Assembly: GCA_021823685.1 (NCBI GenBank)
Contig: JAKANL010000010.1
Span: forward strand, 1-42,136
Direction: 5' to 3'
Length of the DNA stretch: 42,136 nucleotides
From: a bacterium
Lineage (GTDB): Bacteria; Babelota; Babeliae; Babelales; UBA12409
Shown: positions 31,733-39,444 of the stretch, in pieces
Layout of the letters: each line of letters opens with the position of its first letter
How positions within the stretch are numbered: the stretch's first letter is position 1
Translations under genes and position numbers: made by a program
Notes under the pieces: generated by a model
What the model saw: only the letters and a program-made list of their open reading frames with translations
The model's database searches: none
Told to the model about the DNA's origin: nothing

Positions 31733-32866
31733 GTGCGATTAGAATCACTTCACGCATGTAAATTTCGTTGTTTTGAAGAGCTATCGCTTACTTTTCAGCA
31801 GCCCGTTGTTCTTATTGAAGGGTGTAATGGCGCGGGTAAGACAGCTCTATTGGAGGCCATTTATTTTGCGTGTTTTTTGCGTTCTTTCCGCTGCCACGCT
31901 GCGCGCGAGCTCGTCGCTTTTGGCAATACTTATTTGCACATTCAGCTGGCTTTGCGTGATAGCGATAACATCATGCACGACCTAAGTATTGCCAGTGTGG
32001 GAGCCAGGCGTACCGTTAAGGCCAATGGTAAAGTGTTGCGTAATCACCGCGAGCTCAGAGCGTATGCAACGTGCGTAGCACTTACCGAAGACGATATGCT
32101 GCTCGTTAAGGGCGGGCCAGAGATACGACGTAATTTTATTGATCACTATATTTATGTGCACGAACCAGATTTTGCACCTCAAATCAGTGCATATGACCAG
32201 GTTGTTGCACACCGTAATGCGCTTTTGCGGCGCGGTTCGCCTAATCCGGCTGTTATTGATATATGGACACGCAAGCTTTGGGTGCAGGCGTGCGCTATTG
32301 CCCAAAAGCGGCGCAGGTACCTTGAGCGCATTAATACGGCGGTAAGTGCGGTTATTCAGGCGCATGCAATCGATGCTTCCATCCAGCTGCAGTATCAGGC
32401 AAAAAAAGAGTTGGGCCAATCGTTTGAATCGTTTTGGGCTGAGCATGGTGCTGCGCTTGCTGCCAGCGAAGAACGGGTCGGGCACACCCTTTTTGGGGCG
32501 CATGTTGATGACATCTATATTGCGTTTAATGGGCATGCGGCACGTATGTTTGCCTCACGCGGACAGCAGAAGTTGATTGTACTTTTGCTTAAAGTTGCTC
32601 AAACGCGCGAATTAGTCGCGCTTTACGGATCATGCCTTTTTTTGCTCGATGATTTTATGCTTGATTTTGACGAATGGCGGCTTGATTTACTTATCGCTCT
32701 TTTGGAAAAGCTTAATTGTCAATTATTTTTTACAAGCGCGATGGCTCAGGAAAGCGTCTTGCGCCGGAAATTGGACGCTTTTTCGCCCCAACTCATTACC
32801 TTGCCTTCGGCCAGCGGCGCACTTGCTCAATCTTGCCAAACGGTAAAAACCAGCCTTTTGCCGTAA
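31733..32866 (+). CDS. recF: DNA repair/recombination protein RecF
   Basis: A 377-residue SMC-like ATPase. Walker A is GCNGAGKTALLEAIY (30-44), preceded by the RecF N-terminus RLESLHACKFRCF. The signature motif is SRGQQKLIVLLLK, and Walker B is CLFLLDDFMLDFDEWR. It helps load RecA at single-stranded gaps with RecO and RecR. The start is a GTG three bases after the dnaN stop, so it is translated from the dnaN message. Length is normal for the family. Confidence 0.93.
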   Translation: MRLESLHACKFRCFEELSLTFQQPVVLIEGCNGAGKTALLEAIYFACFLRSFRCHAARELVAFGNTYLHIQLALRDSDNIMHDLSIASVGARRTVKANGKVLRNHRELRAYATCVALTEDDMLLVKGGPEIRRNFIDHYIYVHEPDFAPQISAYDQVVAHRNALLRRGSPNPAVIDIWTRKLWVQACAIAQKRRRYLERINTAVSAVIQAHAIDASIQLQYQAKKELGQSFESFWAEHGAALAASEERVGHTLFGAHVDDIYIAFNGHAARMFASRGQQKLIVLLLKVAQTRELVALYGSCLFLLDDFMLDFDEWRLDLLIALLEKLNCQLFFTSAMAQESVLRRKLDAFSPQLITLPSASGALAQSCQTVKTSLLP

Positions 32867-32892
32867 TTTCGAAATTCCCAAAACGTGACTGC

Positions 32893-32920
32893 TTGACATT
32901 TTCAATGAATCGGGCATACT
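32893..32920 (+). promoter_or_regulatory. Promoter of the HEPN-MNT leader
   Basis: TTGACA (32893-32898), a 16-base spacer and CATACT (32915-32920). It starts 26 bases after the recF stop. Transcription would begin near 32927, about 190 bases before the antitoxin start. Confidence 0.6.
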
Positions 32921-32980
32921 AAAAGGGAACTCTTTTATGGGTTCACTCTATATTAGGCTTCATTACTACTCTCCTTTTTT

Positions 32981-33020
32981 CCATCGCATTGGCTTTTCGG
33001 TCAATGCGATGGATTTTTTT
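32981..33020 (+). terminator. Intrinsic terminator in the leader of the HEPN-MNT genes
   Basis: CCATCGCATTG pairs perfectly with CAATGCGATGG (11 pairs, 10-base loop) and is followed by a run of seven T and more pyrimidines. It lies between the promoter at 32893 and the antitoxin gene, so it either makes a short RNA of about 90 bases or attenuates the operon. Confidence 0.8.
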
Positions 33021-33119
33021 CTTTTCGCGTGTTTATGGGCTTTTTTGCCCCCGCTTGCTCTCAACTCTGGACTTCAGCTGGAGTTATGGTACCTTAAGAT
33101 CGTCAGGAAAGGTGTATCC

Positions 33120-33404
33120 GTGGATTCAGAAGATAAAAAGATCATTATCGATATCATTAAGAAAGAGCTACCGCGAGCGCGCATTTTTTTATATGGATCC
33201 CGTGCACGGCGTGATAACCGGCCTGAATCTGATGTTGATATTGCTTTAGACGATAATCAAAAAATAGAAAATTTTACGCTCAGCGCAATCCGTGAAGCCA
33301 TCGAAGAAAGTACGGTACCATTCATGGTAGATATCATTGATTTAAATGCGGTATCCGGTGACTTTAAAAAAGAAATTTTGAAAGATGGGGTATTATGGAC
33401 ATAG
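33120..33404 (+). CDS. mntA: MNT-domain nucleotidyltransferase, antitoxin of a HEPN-MNT module
   Basis: A 94-residue protein from a GTG at 33120, seven bases after an AAAGG ribosome binding site. The motif GS-x10-D-x-D is intact: G26-S27 in LYGSRARRDNRPES and D38, D40 in DVDIALD. Minimal nucleotidyltransferases of this kind neutralise HEPN toxins by adding AMP to a tyrosine. The frame stays open upstream to an ATG at 32937 that has its own ribosome binding site. That longer form would add 61 hydrophobic residues and run through the terminator, so the short form is preferred. It overlaps the HEPN gene by 10 bases. Confidence 0.83.
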   Translation: MDSEDKKIIIDIIKKELPRARIFLYGSRARRDNRPESDVDIALDDNQKIENFTLSAIREAIEESTVPFMVDIIDLNAVSGDFKKEILKDGVLWT

Positions 33405-33841
33405 ACAGGGAAAAGCTCCTAAAAAAATATAAGAAAGCGAGCGATTCGCTTATAACGCTCAAAGAGGCTCTTGCTAGCATGCAATATGTCGTTCCCGTCG
33501 CCCAATGTGCGCAACAGGATCCAGAAAAAATGTATAGAATATACCGCGACTCCCTTATTCAGCGCTTTGAGTATACCTTTGATACCTCATGGAAGTATTT
33601 GAGTGATTACCTGCGCGCCCAGGGTATTTTCATTGCCGTTCCATCACCAAAAACAACTTTTAGGGAAAGTTTAAAAGCAAAAATTCTTTCAGCCGATGAA
33701 GTTAGGTTGGCGCTTGAAATGGTCGATGACCGTAATTTGACTACCCATGGGTATGACCAAGCGCTTATCGAAGAAATCAGCAAGAAGATTCCAGCGTATG
33801 CGCAGATTCTCGAAACCGTTCTCCAAAAAACTAGGATCTAA
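33395..33841 (+). CDS. hepT: HEPN-domain toxin (HepT / HI0074-type)
   Basis: A 148-residue all-helical protein of the nucleotidyltransferase-substrate-binding (HI0074, PF08780) group. Near the C-terminus it has the HEPN motif R-x4-H-x-Y: R113, H118 and Y120 in DDRNLTTHGY. In characterised HepT-MntA pairs, R and H form the RNase site and Y is the residue the partner modifies with AMP. It overlaps the antitoxin gene by 10 bases. No other toxin-antitoxin or mobile genes are adjacent. Toxicity is inferred from the family. Confidence 0.83.
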   Translation: MDIDREKLLKKYKKASDSLITLKEALASMQYVVPVAQCAQQDPEKMYRIYRDSLIQRFEYTFDTSWKYLSDYLRAQGIFIAVPSPKTTFRESLKAKILSADEVRLALEMVDDRNLTTHGYDQALIEEISKKIPAYAQILETVLQKTRI

Positions 33842-33946
33842 ACCCAGCGCAACGATCCCTCCTGGCAAATTCTTCTTTGAACCCCCATTTTGCGTCGCAT
33901 AATGTATATTATGTCAAATAAGACAAGATAGGCTCAGAAAAAGAAG

Positions 33947-34417
33947 CTAATCGTCACCCATACAAATGATAGGTATTTTCTTATCGATGTTCAGATTTAA
34001 AGCGGTTTCCAAGAATATTCTGTTAAACAATCGTGGCCGTTCAAACCGGCTATGCACAATCCAGATGAAATCATAATCGAAAGAACTCAAAAAGAACTCA
34101 TCAAGCGCTTGTTGTAATGCCGTGCGTTCACGATACTGCTTAAAAAGCTCATAAATATTCATGCCATGAGCGTACGTTATGTGAGAAAGATAGTCGACAT
34201 ATCCCACAACACGATAACACGACAACTGTTGAACAAAGAGCTCCATAGTCTGCCGACCGCTTTTAAGAGACGAAAACGTAATATAATGAATTCCAGGCGT
34301 AAGAAAAACGTCGCATAACGATAAAATATCATCTTCACTTAATCGCGTATCATATTTTTTAATACAAACCGGTGCAATCGCCGGATGCACATTCATGGTC
34401 GATAAGGGTTTTTTCAT
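33947..34417 (-). CDS. Protein of unknown function, possible relic of a P-loop fold
   Basis: A 156-residue protein with no recognised domain and no signal peptide. The order of elements resembles RecA/KaiC-type ATPases: a GIHYITFSSLKSGRQT stretch where a P-loop would stand (without the GKT triad), then a YRVVGYVDYLS strand, and later a FDYDFIWIVHS strand like a Walker B without its acid. It ends in an acidic GDD. The gene stands alone on the minus strand between the toxin-antitoxin pair and ruvC. The 170-base gap upstream has an 8-base inverted repeat, CAAAGTGG and CCACTTTG. Function unknown. Confidence 0.65.
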   Translation of the reverse strand: MKKPLSTMNVHPAIAPVCIKKYDTRLSEDDILSLCDVFLTPGIHYITFSSLKSGRQTMELFVQQLSCYRVVGYVDYLSHITYAHGMNIYELFKQYRERTALQQALDEFFLSSFDYDFIWIVHSRFERPRLFNRIFLETALNLNIDKKIPIICMGDD

Positions 34418-34587
34418 ATTAAAAATCCCATTTAGTTATCGCCGTTCATTTCAAAGTGGACAATTTTTTCCCACAAAAACCACTTTGCGTTAAAATTTCG
34501 CTTCAAAACTATTTTACTCACCTTCCGCTATTAGTCTATTAACTGTTGGTTAAAAATGCAACCTCGCCCGAAATTTTTCATGCTTTT

Positions 34588-35103
34588 TTACAGAGCGCTC
34601 TGGATGCGATTTTTCCAAAGGCAACAAAGAGCTATCGCTAAAGCATCAGTTTCATCTTCACGCAACACCTGGGGCCCTAAGCGCGGGAGAAGCGTATGCA
34701 CCATACAAGCCACTTGTTCTTTGCTCGCGCCACCAAACCCGGCGATCTGTTGTTTAACTGAACGCGGAGTAAACTCTTCAATAAACACGCGGTGTCTTTG
34801 CGCGAGAAGATAAATAATGCCGCGCAAATACCCGAGCTTGAGAAAATTTTGCGCATTCTTTCCCAAAAAAGGCGTTTCGATGGCAATTTTATCGATATGC
34901 CATTCTTTAATGAGCGTTTCTATCGCGTCGTGAAATTCAAGCAAGCGCTCAGGCAGCGGCTTTTGGGCTTTAAAAATAAGGCAGCCATGCGCACAAACGC
35001 CAGTGTGGTTGCCGGTTTGGGCGGCAATTGCGTATCCGCAAAAGCGCGTTCCGGGATCGATTGCTAGAATAACTATGGCTTTGGCTTTTTTAGGATCTTC
35101 CAT
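34588..35103 (-). CDS. ruvC: Holliday junction endonuclease RuvC
   Basis: A 171-residue protein from the ATG at 35103, which has an AGAG ribosome binding site; an upstream in-frame ATG would add ten residues. The four catalytic acids are in place: D16 in LAIDPGTRFCGYA, E76 in IAIETPF, and D150 and D153 in REDETDALAIAL. The family landmark GKNAQNFLKLGYLRGII is present. RuvC cuts Holliday junctions with RuvAB, which are not in this window. The gene lies downstream of a small secreted-protein gene, but a strong hairpin separates the two. Confidence 0.94.
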   Translation of the reverse strand: MEDPKKAKAIVILAIDPGTRFCGYAIAAQTGNHTGVCAHGCLIFKAQKPLPERLLEFHDAIETLIKEWHIDKIAIETPFLGKNAQNFLKLGYLRGIIYLLAQRHRVFIEEFTPRSVKQQIAGFGGASKEQVACMVHTLLPRLGPQVLREDETDALAIALCCLWKNRIQSAL

Positions 35104-35222
35104 TACGTTCTCTTTTTTGTATATTATGCTCATTTAAACAAAGATGATCCTAAAAGAAGGTCGGCAAAAGATCAAGAGAAAAACAAAAAGAACGTATAAT
35201 TGGGGAATTTAGTCTTGGCGAG

Positions 35223-35269
35223 AAACACTCAAAGAGAAGCGCTTTTTGGGCGCTTCTCTTTGAGTGTTT
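35223..35269. terminator. Very strong hairpin between ruvC and the next upstream gene
   Basis: A perfect 20-base-pair stem (AAACACTCAAAGAGAAGCGC and its complement) with a seven-base loop. Neither side has a proper T run, so it may be a factor-dependent terminator, a processing site, or a recombination or slippage-prone element. It lies 11 bases after the stop of the gene at 35281. Confidence 0.65.
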
Positions 35270-35280
35270 AATTTAAATGA

Positions 35281-35697
35281 TTATATCGAGATGGTAAGGT
35301 AGCCGCCGAGCACGTTGTCTTTTTTATCGAAAACGCCAAGCTTCACTTTGCTAACAACTTCGCCCATACCACACACGTTCGCTTTGTCCAGCTCTAAAAC
35401 AAGTGGCGTACGTGGAGATTTCTTATCTTTGCTCATTTCTTTGTAAAAATACATTTCTTTGGTCATTTTTTTGTTCAAAAACATTTTAGGGTCCTTGTTG
35501 CCCGAAATGTGAACCAAATCAGGGTCCCAACCCTTAGCCTTAGCCTTAGCCTTATCCTTTCCTTGGCAGGTGACCTTCTCTATCCAGACATAAGGTTCTT
35601 TCTCGATTGGCGCATACTTAATTTCTCTGATACCGTCGCCGATGAGGGCCGAAAAGCAGAAACACGCCATCGAAAAAAACAATATCTTCTTCATCAT
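35281..35697 (-). CDS. Small secreted protein of unknown function
   Basis: A 138-residue protein with a signal peptide (MKKILFFSMACFCFSALIG) and paired ATG starts behind an AAGGAG ribosome binding site. The mature part is rich in Lys and has two cysteines (VTCQGK and NVCGMG) that could form a disulfide. It ends with strand-like segments (VVSKVKLGVFDKKDNVLGGYLTISI), giving a beta-rich look. A lysine-alanine run at about 50-57 is encoded by a hexanucleotide repeat. No family recognised. Confidence 0.75.
   Translation of the reverse strand: MMKKILFFSMACFCFSALIGDGIREIKYAPIEKEPYVWIEKVTCQGKDKAKAKAKGWDPDLVHISGNKDPKMFLNKKMTKEMYFYKEMSKDKKSPRTPLVLELDKANVCGMGEVVSKVKLGVFDKKDNVLGGYLTISI
35532..35555. repeat. 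Tandem hexanucleotide repeat
   Basis: Four units of CCTTAG (the last ends in T), encoding alternating Lys and Ala on the minus strand. Copy-number change would keep the reading frame. Confidence 0.8.
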
Positions 35698-35886
35698 ATA
35701 ATCTCCTTTTTTTGAATAAGGTTAAACATATACACACTTGCCAGCTTATCATATTTTGAATTATGGGCACAAGGCTTTATTCCAAATCGGATATTTTTAT
35801 TGGCGCTGAAAAAAGATCAAGTTTTTATTGTATTCCAGCGGGTGCTTATGGTACTTTTTTCACGATTGACGAAAGGAGTATGTATC

Positions 35887-36153
35887 ATGAGCATGGCAGA
35901 AAAGGCGTTTTTCAGTTTTTTAGCAACAATCGTTATTTTTCAAGTACAAACCAAAATGTGCCAAAAAAAGGAACAGTACAAAAGCCATGAAAGCGTAGCC
36001 AGACCAAGCGACGATGAACAGACATACACGTGTGAATATAGCCGATCGGGCACAGCGGGTGGAGCTGAAAGAGCAATTACCTGTAAGTACCACAAAAGCG
36101 GTCACTTAAAACCAAAACAAGATCACGATTGTCCCGCAACGCTTGCTCAATAG
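35887..36153 (+). CDS. Small protein with N-terminal signal or membrane segment
   Basis: An 88-residue protein started at the ATG at 35887 after an AAGGAG ribosome binding site ten bases upstream; an ATG two codons later is also possible. Residues 4-20 (EKAFFSFLATIVIFQVQ) are a signal or anchor. The rest is polar with three Cys and a His-rich end (CEYSRSG, CKYHKSGHLK, HDCPA). Two similar units, CEYSRSG and CKYHKSG, suggest a short internal duplication. It overlaps the convergent dnaB stop by seven bases. No family recognised and the start is uncertain. Confidence 0.55.
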   Translation: MSMAEKAFFSFLATIVIFQVQTKMCQKKEQYKSHESVARPSDDEQTYTCEYSRSGTAGGAERAITCKYHKSGHLKPKQDHDCPATLAQ

Positions 36154-37532
36154 GAATAATCACCATCGGTAAATTTAGTTAGTTCGCGTTCAAAATTGAG
36201 AAACACCGTCCCAGTCGGCCCATTACGCTGTTTGCCAATAATAAGTTCGGTAAGATTTGGATTTTCTGTCTCTGGATTATAAATAATATCGCGGTATAAA
36301 AACATAATGAGATCCGCGTCTTGCTCAAGGGCGCCAGATTCACGCAAATCAGACATCATGGGTCGCTTATCAATGCGGCTTTCGACGGCACGAGATAACT
36401 GCGAAAGTGCCAAAATAGGGATATGCAGCTCTTTGGCAAGCGCTTTAAGCGATCGCGAAATTTCGGCAACCTCCTGATGCCGATTTTCATGGCGTACCGC
36501 TACATTGAGCAGTTGCAAATAATCAATAATCAATAAATCGATCTGATGCTCGGCCTTCATTTTGCGCGCCTTGCTGCGTACTTCAGCCACACTTAAGCCG
36601 GCAGTGTCATCAACAAAAAGCCGGAGGTCCGCCAGCTTAGTTGCAACGTTGGTCAACGTAACCCACTCGTCGGAACTAATCGTGGCGTTACGTATTTTTT
36701 GGTGAGCAATCGTCGACTCGCTTGAAAGTAACTTGATGACTAATTGTTCTGCCGGCATTTCAACAGAAAAAATGGCCACCCCAAACCCTTCAAGCGCACT
36801 ATTGAGCGCTATGTTAAGCGCTAAAGACGTTTTACCCATTGAGGGACGTGCCGCTAAGATAACCAAGTCACCCTTTTGCAGGCCAGAAGTCATGGAATCA
36901 ACCTGATTGAATCCCATCGGTATGCCGGTAATGCCAGAACGGTGGCTTTTTACTTCAGCTAAATGCTGAAACGTCTTTTTGAGCCATAAATCAAGCTGAA
37001 CAAACGTATTGGCCGAGCGCTTATTGGCAATCTCAAAAATAGTCTTTTCGGCGCCGTCGAGGACTTTTGAAATATCTTCATCTTGTTGCGCATAACAAGA
37101 GTTAATAATCGTAGCAGCCGACATAATCAGCGCACGCAAAATGGCCTTTTCTTTAATAATACGAGCGTGCTGTTCCACAAGCCCAAGTTGCGGGATATCT
37201 TCTTGCAACGAAACAATATAAACGGTGCCGCCAACAGCATCAAGATGCTGCCGCTTAATGAGCTCATCCTGCAGGGTAACCACATCGATTCTTTTGGAAG
37301 TATTGGCGAGGTCTTGCATGGCGGCAAAAAGAAGTTGGTGGGCTGGCTGATAAAAATCAGCCGCACCAACAATTTCATTGGCTGCCTGAAAAGTTGCATC
37401 GTTAAGCAAAATCGCACCGAGCACCGCACGTTCGGCATCAATGCTCGATGGAAGTGTTTTGCCGGAAAATGGGACCGCCTGCCCTAGGGGCGCAGCGCCA
37501 GATCCGGATTCAGCTCGTTTGGGTGTTGGCAT
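36147..37532 (-). CDS. dnaB: Replicative DNA helicase DnaB
   Basis: A 461-residue helicase of normal length. The N-terminal domain starts at LPSSIDAERAVLGAILLN. The RecA-like domain has Walker A ARPSMGKTS at 228-236, Walker B LLIIDYLQLL, the arginine-finger region LSQLSRAVESRIDKRPMMSDLRESGALEQDAD, and a C-terminal GKQRNGPTGTVFLNFE. It unwinds DNA at the fork. No intein is present. The first 28 residues are a variable Ala/Gly-rich lead. It lies 14 bases downstream of rplI, a conserved neighbour. Confidence 0.97.
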   Translation of the reverse strand: MPTPKRAESGSGAAPLGQAVPFSGKTLPSSIDAERAVLGAILLNDATFQAANEIVGAADFYQPAHQLLFAAMQDLANTSKRIDVVTLQDELIKRQHLDAVGGTVYIVSLQEDIPQLGLVEQHARIIKEKAILRALIMSAATIINSCYAQQDEDISKVLDGAEKTIFEIANKRSANTFVQLDLWLKKTFQHLAEVKSHRSGITGIPMGFNQVDSMTSGLQKGDLVILAARPSMGKTSLALNIALNSALEGFGVAIFSVEMPAEQLVIKLLSSESTIAHQKIRNATISSDEWVTLTNVATKLADLRLFVDDTAGLSVAEVRSKARKMKAEHQIDLLIIDYLQLLNVAVRHENRHQEVAEISRSLKALAKELHIPILALSQLSRAVESRIDKRPMMSDLRESGALEQDADLIMFLYRDIIYNPETENPNLTELIIGKQRNGPTGTVFLNFERELTKFTDGDYSY

Positions 37533-37546
37533 ACCCCACGATCATC

Positions 37547-37990
37547 CTATTCTGGAATAATTTTCAGCGTACATTTAGGCATCAGGCTATTGGAAAGCTT
37601 AATCGTAACTTCGTGCACGCCTTTTTCCCTAATGATTTTATCGAAAAGTACCTGATTTTTGGAAATTTTAATGCCTTCGGCGGCAAGAGCATCAACCATA
37701 TCGCCAGCACTTACGGCCCCATAAAGCTTGGTCTCATCATGCATTTTGCGTTTCAAAACAAGGGACAGCGAACGAATTTTTTCTGCTAACATCGAAGTCT
37801 TAGACTCAATGACCTGCTTGCGATTTTTGACCTCGAGAGCCTTCTTTTCATATACCGCACTATTGGCGGGCGTTATTTCGATACCAAAACCGTGCGGAAT
37901 CAAAAAGTTCTTGGCAAAGCCATCTGATGCCTTAATCATCTCACCGGCTATTCCCACTTTTTCAACGTCTTTGAGTAAATAAACTCTCAT
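37547..37990 (-). CDS. rplI: Ribosomal protein bL9
   Basis: A 147-residue protein of standard length. It begins RVYLLKDVEKVGIAGEMIK with GFAKNFLIPHGFGIEIT; a linker helix (KALEVKNRKQVIESK) and the C-terminal domain with KLYGAVSAGDMVDAL follow. The ATG at 37990 has a GGAG ribosome binding site; the frame stays open farther upstream but that part overlaps the promoter and is not translated. It binds 23S rRNA near the L1 stalk and is co-transcribed with dnaB. Confidence 0.96.
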   Translation of the reverse strand: MRVYLLKDVEKVGIAGEMIKASDGFAKNFLIPHGFGIEITPANSAVYEKKALEVKNRKQVIESKTSMLAEKIRSLSLVLKRKMHDETKLYGAVSAGDMVDALAAEGIKISKNQVLFDKIIREKGVHEVTIKLSNSLMPKCTLKIIPE

Positions 37991-38052
37991 CGTCACTCCT
38001 AACTTTCGGGCCCATATGGAACCCTCGTAACTGATATCTGGTTTGTCTACCA

Positions 38053-38081
38053 AGTATACGGCAATTACGCCATATTGAGAA
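38053..38081 (-). promoter_or_regulatory. Promoter of rplI-dnaB
   Basis: On the minus strand, TTCTCA (38076-38081), 17 bases and TATACT (38053-38058). The -35 matches poorly, the -10 well. It lies about 65 bases before the rplI start. Confidence 0.45.
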
Positions 38082-38090
38082 TAACAAAAA

Positions 38091-38510
38091 TTAAACCCCG
38101 GCCGGATCCAGAACAGCAATAAATTTTTTATCAGAAGAAGCGCGCATGGTAGCCTGCGCCTGGAGCGCAACCCCAGTACCCTGCAGACTTACGCTAATTC
38201 GCAGATGGTCAGGGGCGGTTTTTTCCCACCTGATATGTGCATTATATGGAACATCGTTGATCGTGCACCACTTGGGCATTTCGCGTGATGTTGGCACCCT
38301 GAATGCGACGATGGTTCGCCACCGCCGCCGTGTATAATCCAAAGCATAGGATCTGAGCCCAGAAAGCGCATATTGTTGCTGATAGTTGATGCATTGCAGT
38401 CGCGCCAAAGACCGGCAAAGCGCGGTTTGGTACAGCGTTAGCGCAACGATGGTTAATACAGTACTCATCAATACAAATACCAAAATAAGGGCAAAACCAT
38501 TCTGCTTCAT
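38091..38510 (-). CDS. Pilin-like protein, minor pseudopilin (PilX/GspK type)
   Basis: A 139-residue protein that starts MKQNGFALILVFVLMSTVLTI: a short leader ending in Gly, then a hydrophobic helix, as in type IV prepilins. It lacks Glu at position 5 of the mature protein, as GspK and PilX-like minor pilins often do. The rest is basic with two Cys. Its start overlaps the upstream gene by four bases. No major pilin or assembly ATPase is in the window, so the parent machine (type II secretion or type IV pili) cannot be named. Confidence 0.72.
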   Translation of the reverse strand: MKQNGFALILVFVLMSTVLTIVALTLYQTALCRSLARLQCINYQQQYALSGLRSYALDYTRRRWRTIVAFRVPTSREMPKWCTINDVPYNAHIRWEKTAPDHLRISVSLQGTGVALQAQATMRASSDKKFIAVLDPAGV

Positions 38511-39010
38511 AAATTCCCCTGACCAATAAAAAAACGACGCTGAATCGTATGGGGCGCCTTGGTAAGCTCAACGACGATTTCGCAAACACGCTGGCCACTG
38601 AGAACCGGGAAGAACGTACAGTTATTGAGCATTTCAAGAATAACGTTTGAATCGCTGTGCGTTTTGCCATCGGCTGTTTGATGGCGATATTCCCGCATCA
38701 GCTGTTTTTTGGCAACAATAAATCGCCATGAAATCACGCGTCCCGCGCCATTTTTAAATGAACACATGCGCATGTCACCAAGCGTATACCCAGACACAGC
38801 AGTTGGCGCTTGGGCAAAATCGTTATGCATGAGCTGCATGGCGCTGTGAAGCTCAACGAGCGTTTGCATGTTCTTGGTTATGCGATGTGCTGTCGTTACA
38901 TAAAAAAGACTTGCCTGAAAGATAATTGTGATGAGAAAGAACGTGATAAAGAGCCAAATGCTTACTTCAATAAGGGTAAAAGCTAAATTATGCGACGCAC
39001 CCGTCTTCAT
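38507..39010 (-). CDS. Pseudopilin (PilW/GspJ type)
   Basis: A 167-residue protein. The prepilin motif reads LAFTLIEVSIWLFITFFLI, with cleavage expected before Phe and Glu at mature position 5. The residue before the cut is Ala instead of the usual Gly, which is tolerated in some systems. The C-terminal part has two Cys (NNCTFFPV and RVCEIVV). It is the middle of three overlapping pseudopilin genes (four-base overlaps on both sides), an arrangement typical of GspI-J-K or PilV-W-X sets. Confidence 0.8.
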   Translation of the reverse strand: MKTGASHNLAFTLIEVSIWLFITFFLITIIFQASLFYVTTAHRITKNMQTLVELHSAMQLMHNDFAQAPTAVSGYTLGDMRMCSFKNGAGRVISWRFIVAKKQLMREYRHQTADGKTHSDSNVILEMLNNCTFFPVLSGQRVCEIVVELTKAPHTIQRRFFIGQGNL

Positions 39011-39414
39011 CCGGCCTCTTCTTTGGTTTTAAAAATAATCCCCTGCACTTGCATAGTCATAAAAGTCACTGCTTGTGCATTTTCGGCACGTGGCGATATG
39101 CGCGTTGTAGTACGTGTAAGCGTTGTATTGATCGCTTGGCGCTCTACTCCTACTTCGTAGTCAGAGGGCGTTGGCGGCGCCGCACGTTGGGCTCTGGCTG
39201 CCTCAAGAGCCGTCACGCCGAGCGCGGTTACCGTAAAATATTGTTTTGCTTGTAGTGATAAACGACTAGCGGTCGCCAAAATATTGGCAATCATACAAAC
39301 CATCACCACGCCGACTGCCACAGCAACAAGCGCTTCAACCAAACAGAAGCCTTTATTTCGCGCGCGGTTCGTGCTAATATTACAAGAAGAAAATGTTTTA
39401 GAGAGGTTTTTCAT
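39007..39414 (-). CDS. Pseudopilin (PilV/GspI type)
   Basis: A 135-residue protein from an ATG at 39414. The prepilin site is NKGFCLVEALVAVAVGVVMV, with Gly before the cut and Glu at mature position 5. The leader of about 22 residues is rather long, and neither this ATG nor the one at 39444 has a clear ribosome binding site, so the start is uncertain. It is the first of three coupled pseudopilin genes. The divergent secreted-protein gene begins just 30 bases away. Confidence 0.78.
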   Translation of the reverse strand: MKNLSKTFSSCNISTNRARNKGFCLVEALVAVAVGVVMVCMIANILATASRLSLQAKQYFTVTALGVTALEAARAQRAAPPTPSDYEVGVERQAINTTLTRTTTRISPRAENAQAVTFMTMQVQGIIFKTKEEAG

Positions 39415-39444
39415 TTTAATAGATATAGCATAGTGGAGTATCAT

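Noticed and set aside
32937-33119. A 61-residue N-terminal extension of the MNT protein as the main product
   Set aside because: The extension runs through a perfect intrinsic terminator and is not seen in minimal nucleotidyltransferases; it is kept only as a possible leader reading frame.
37991-38170. A 60-residue N-terminal extension of bL9
   Set aside because: It would contain the promoter, and bL9 starts at RVYLLKD in the family; GGAG precedes that ATG.
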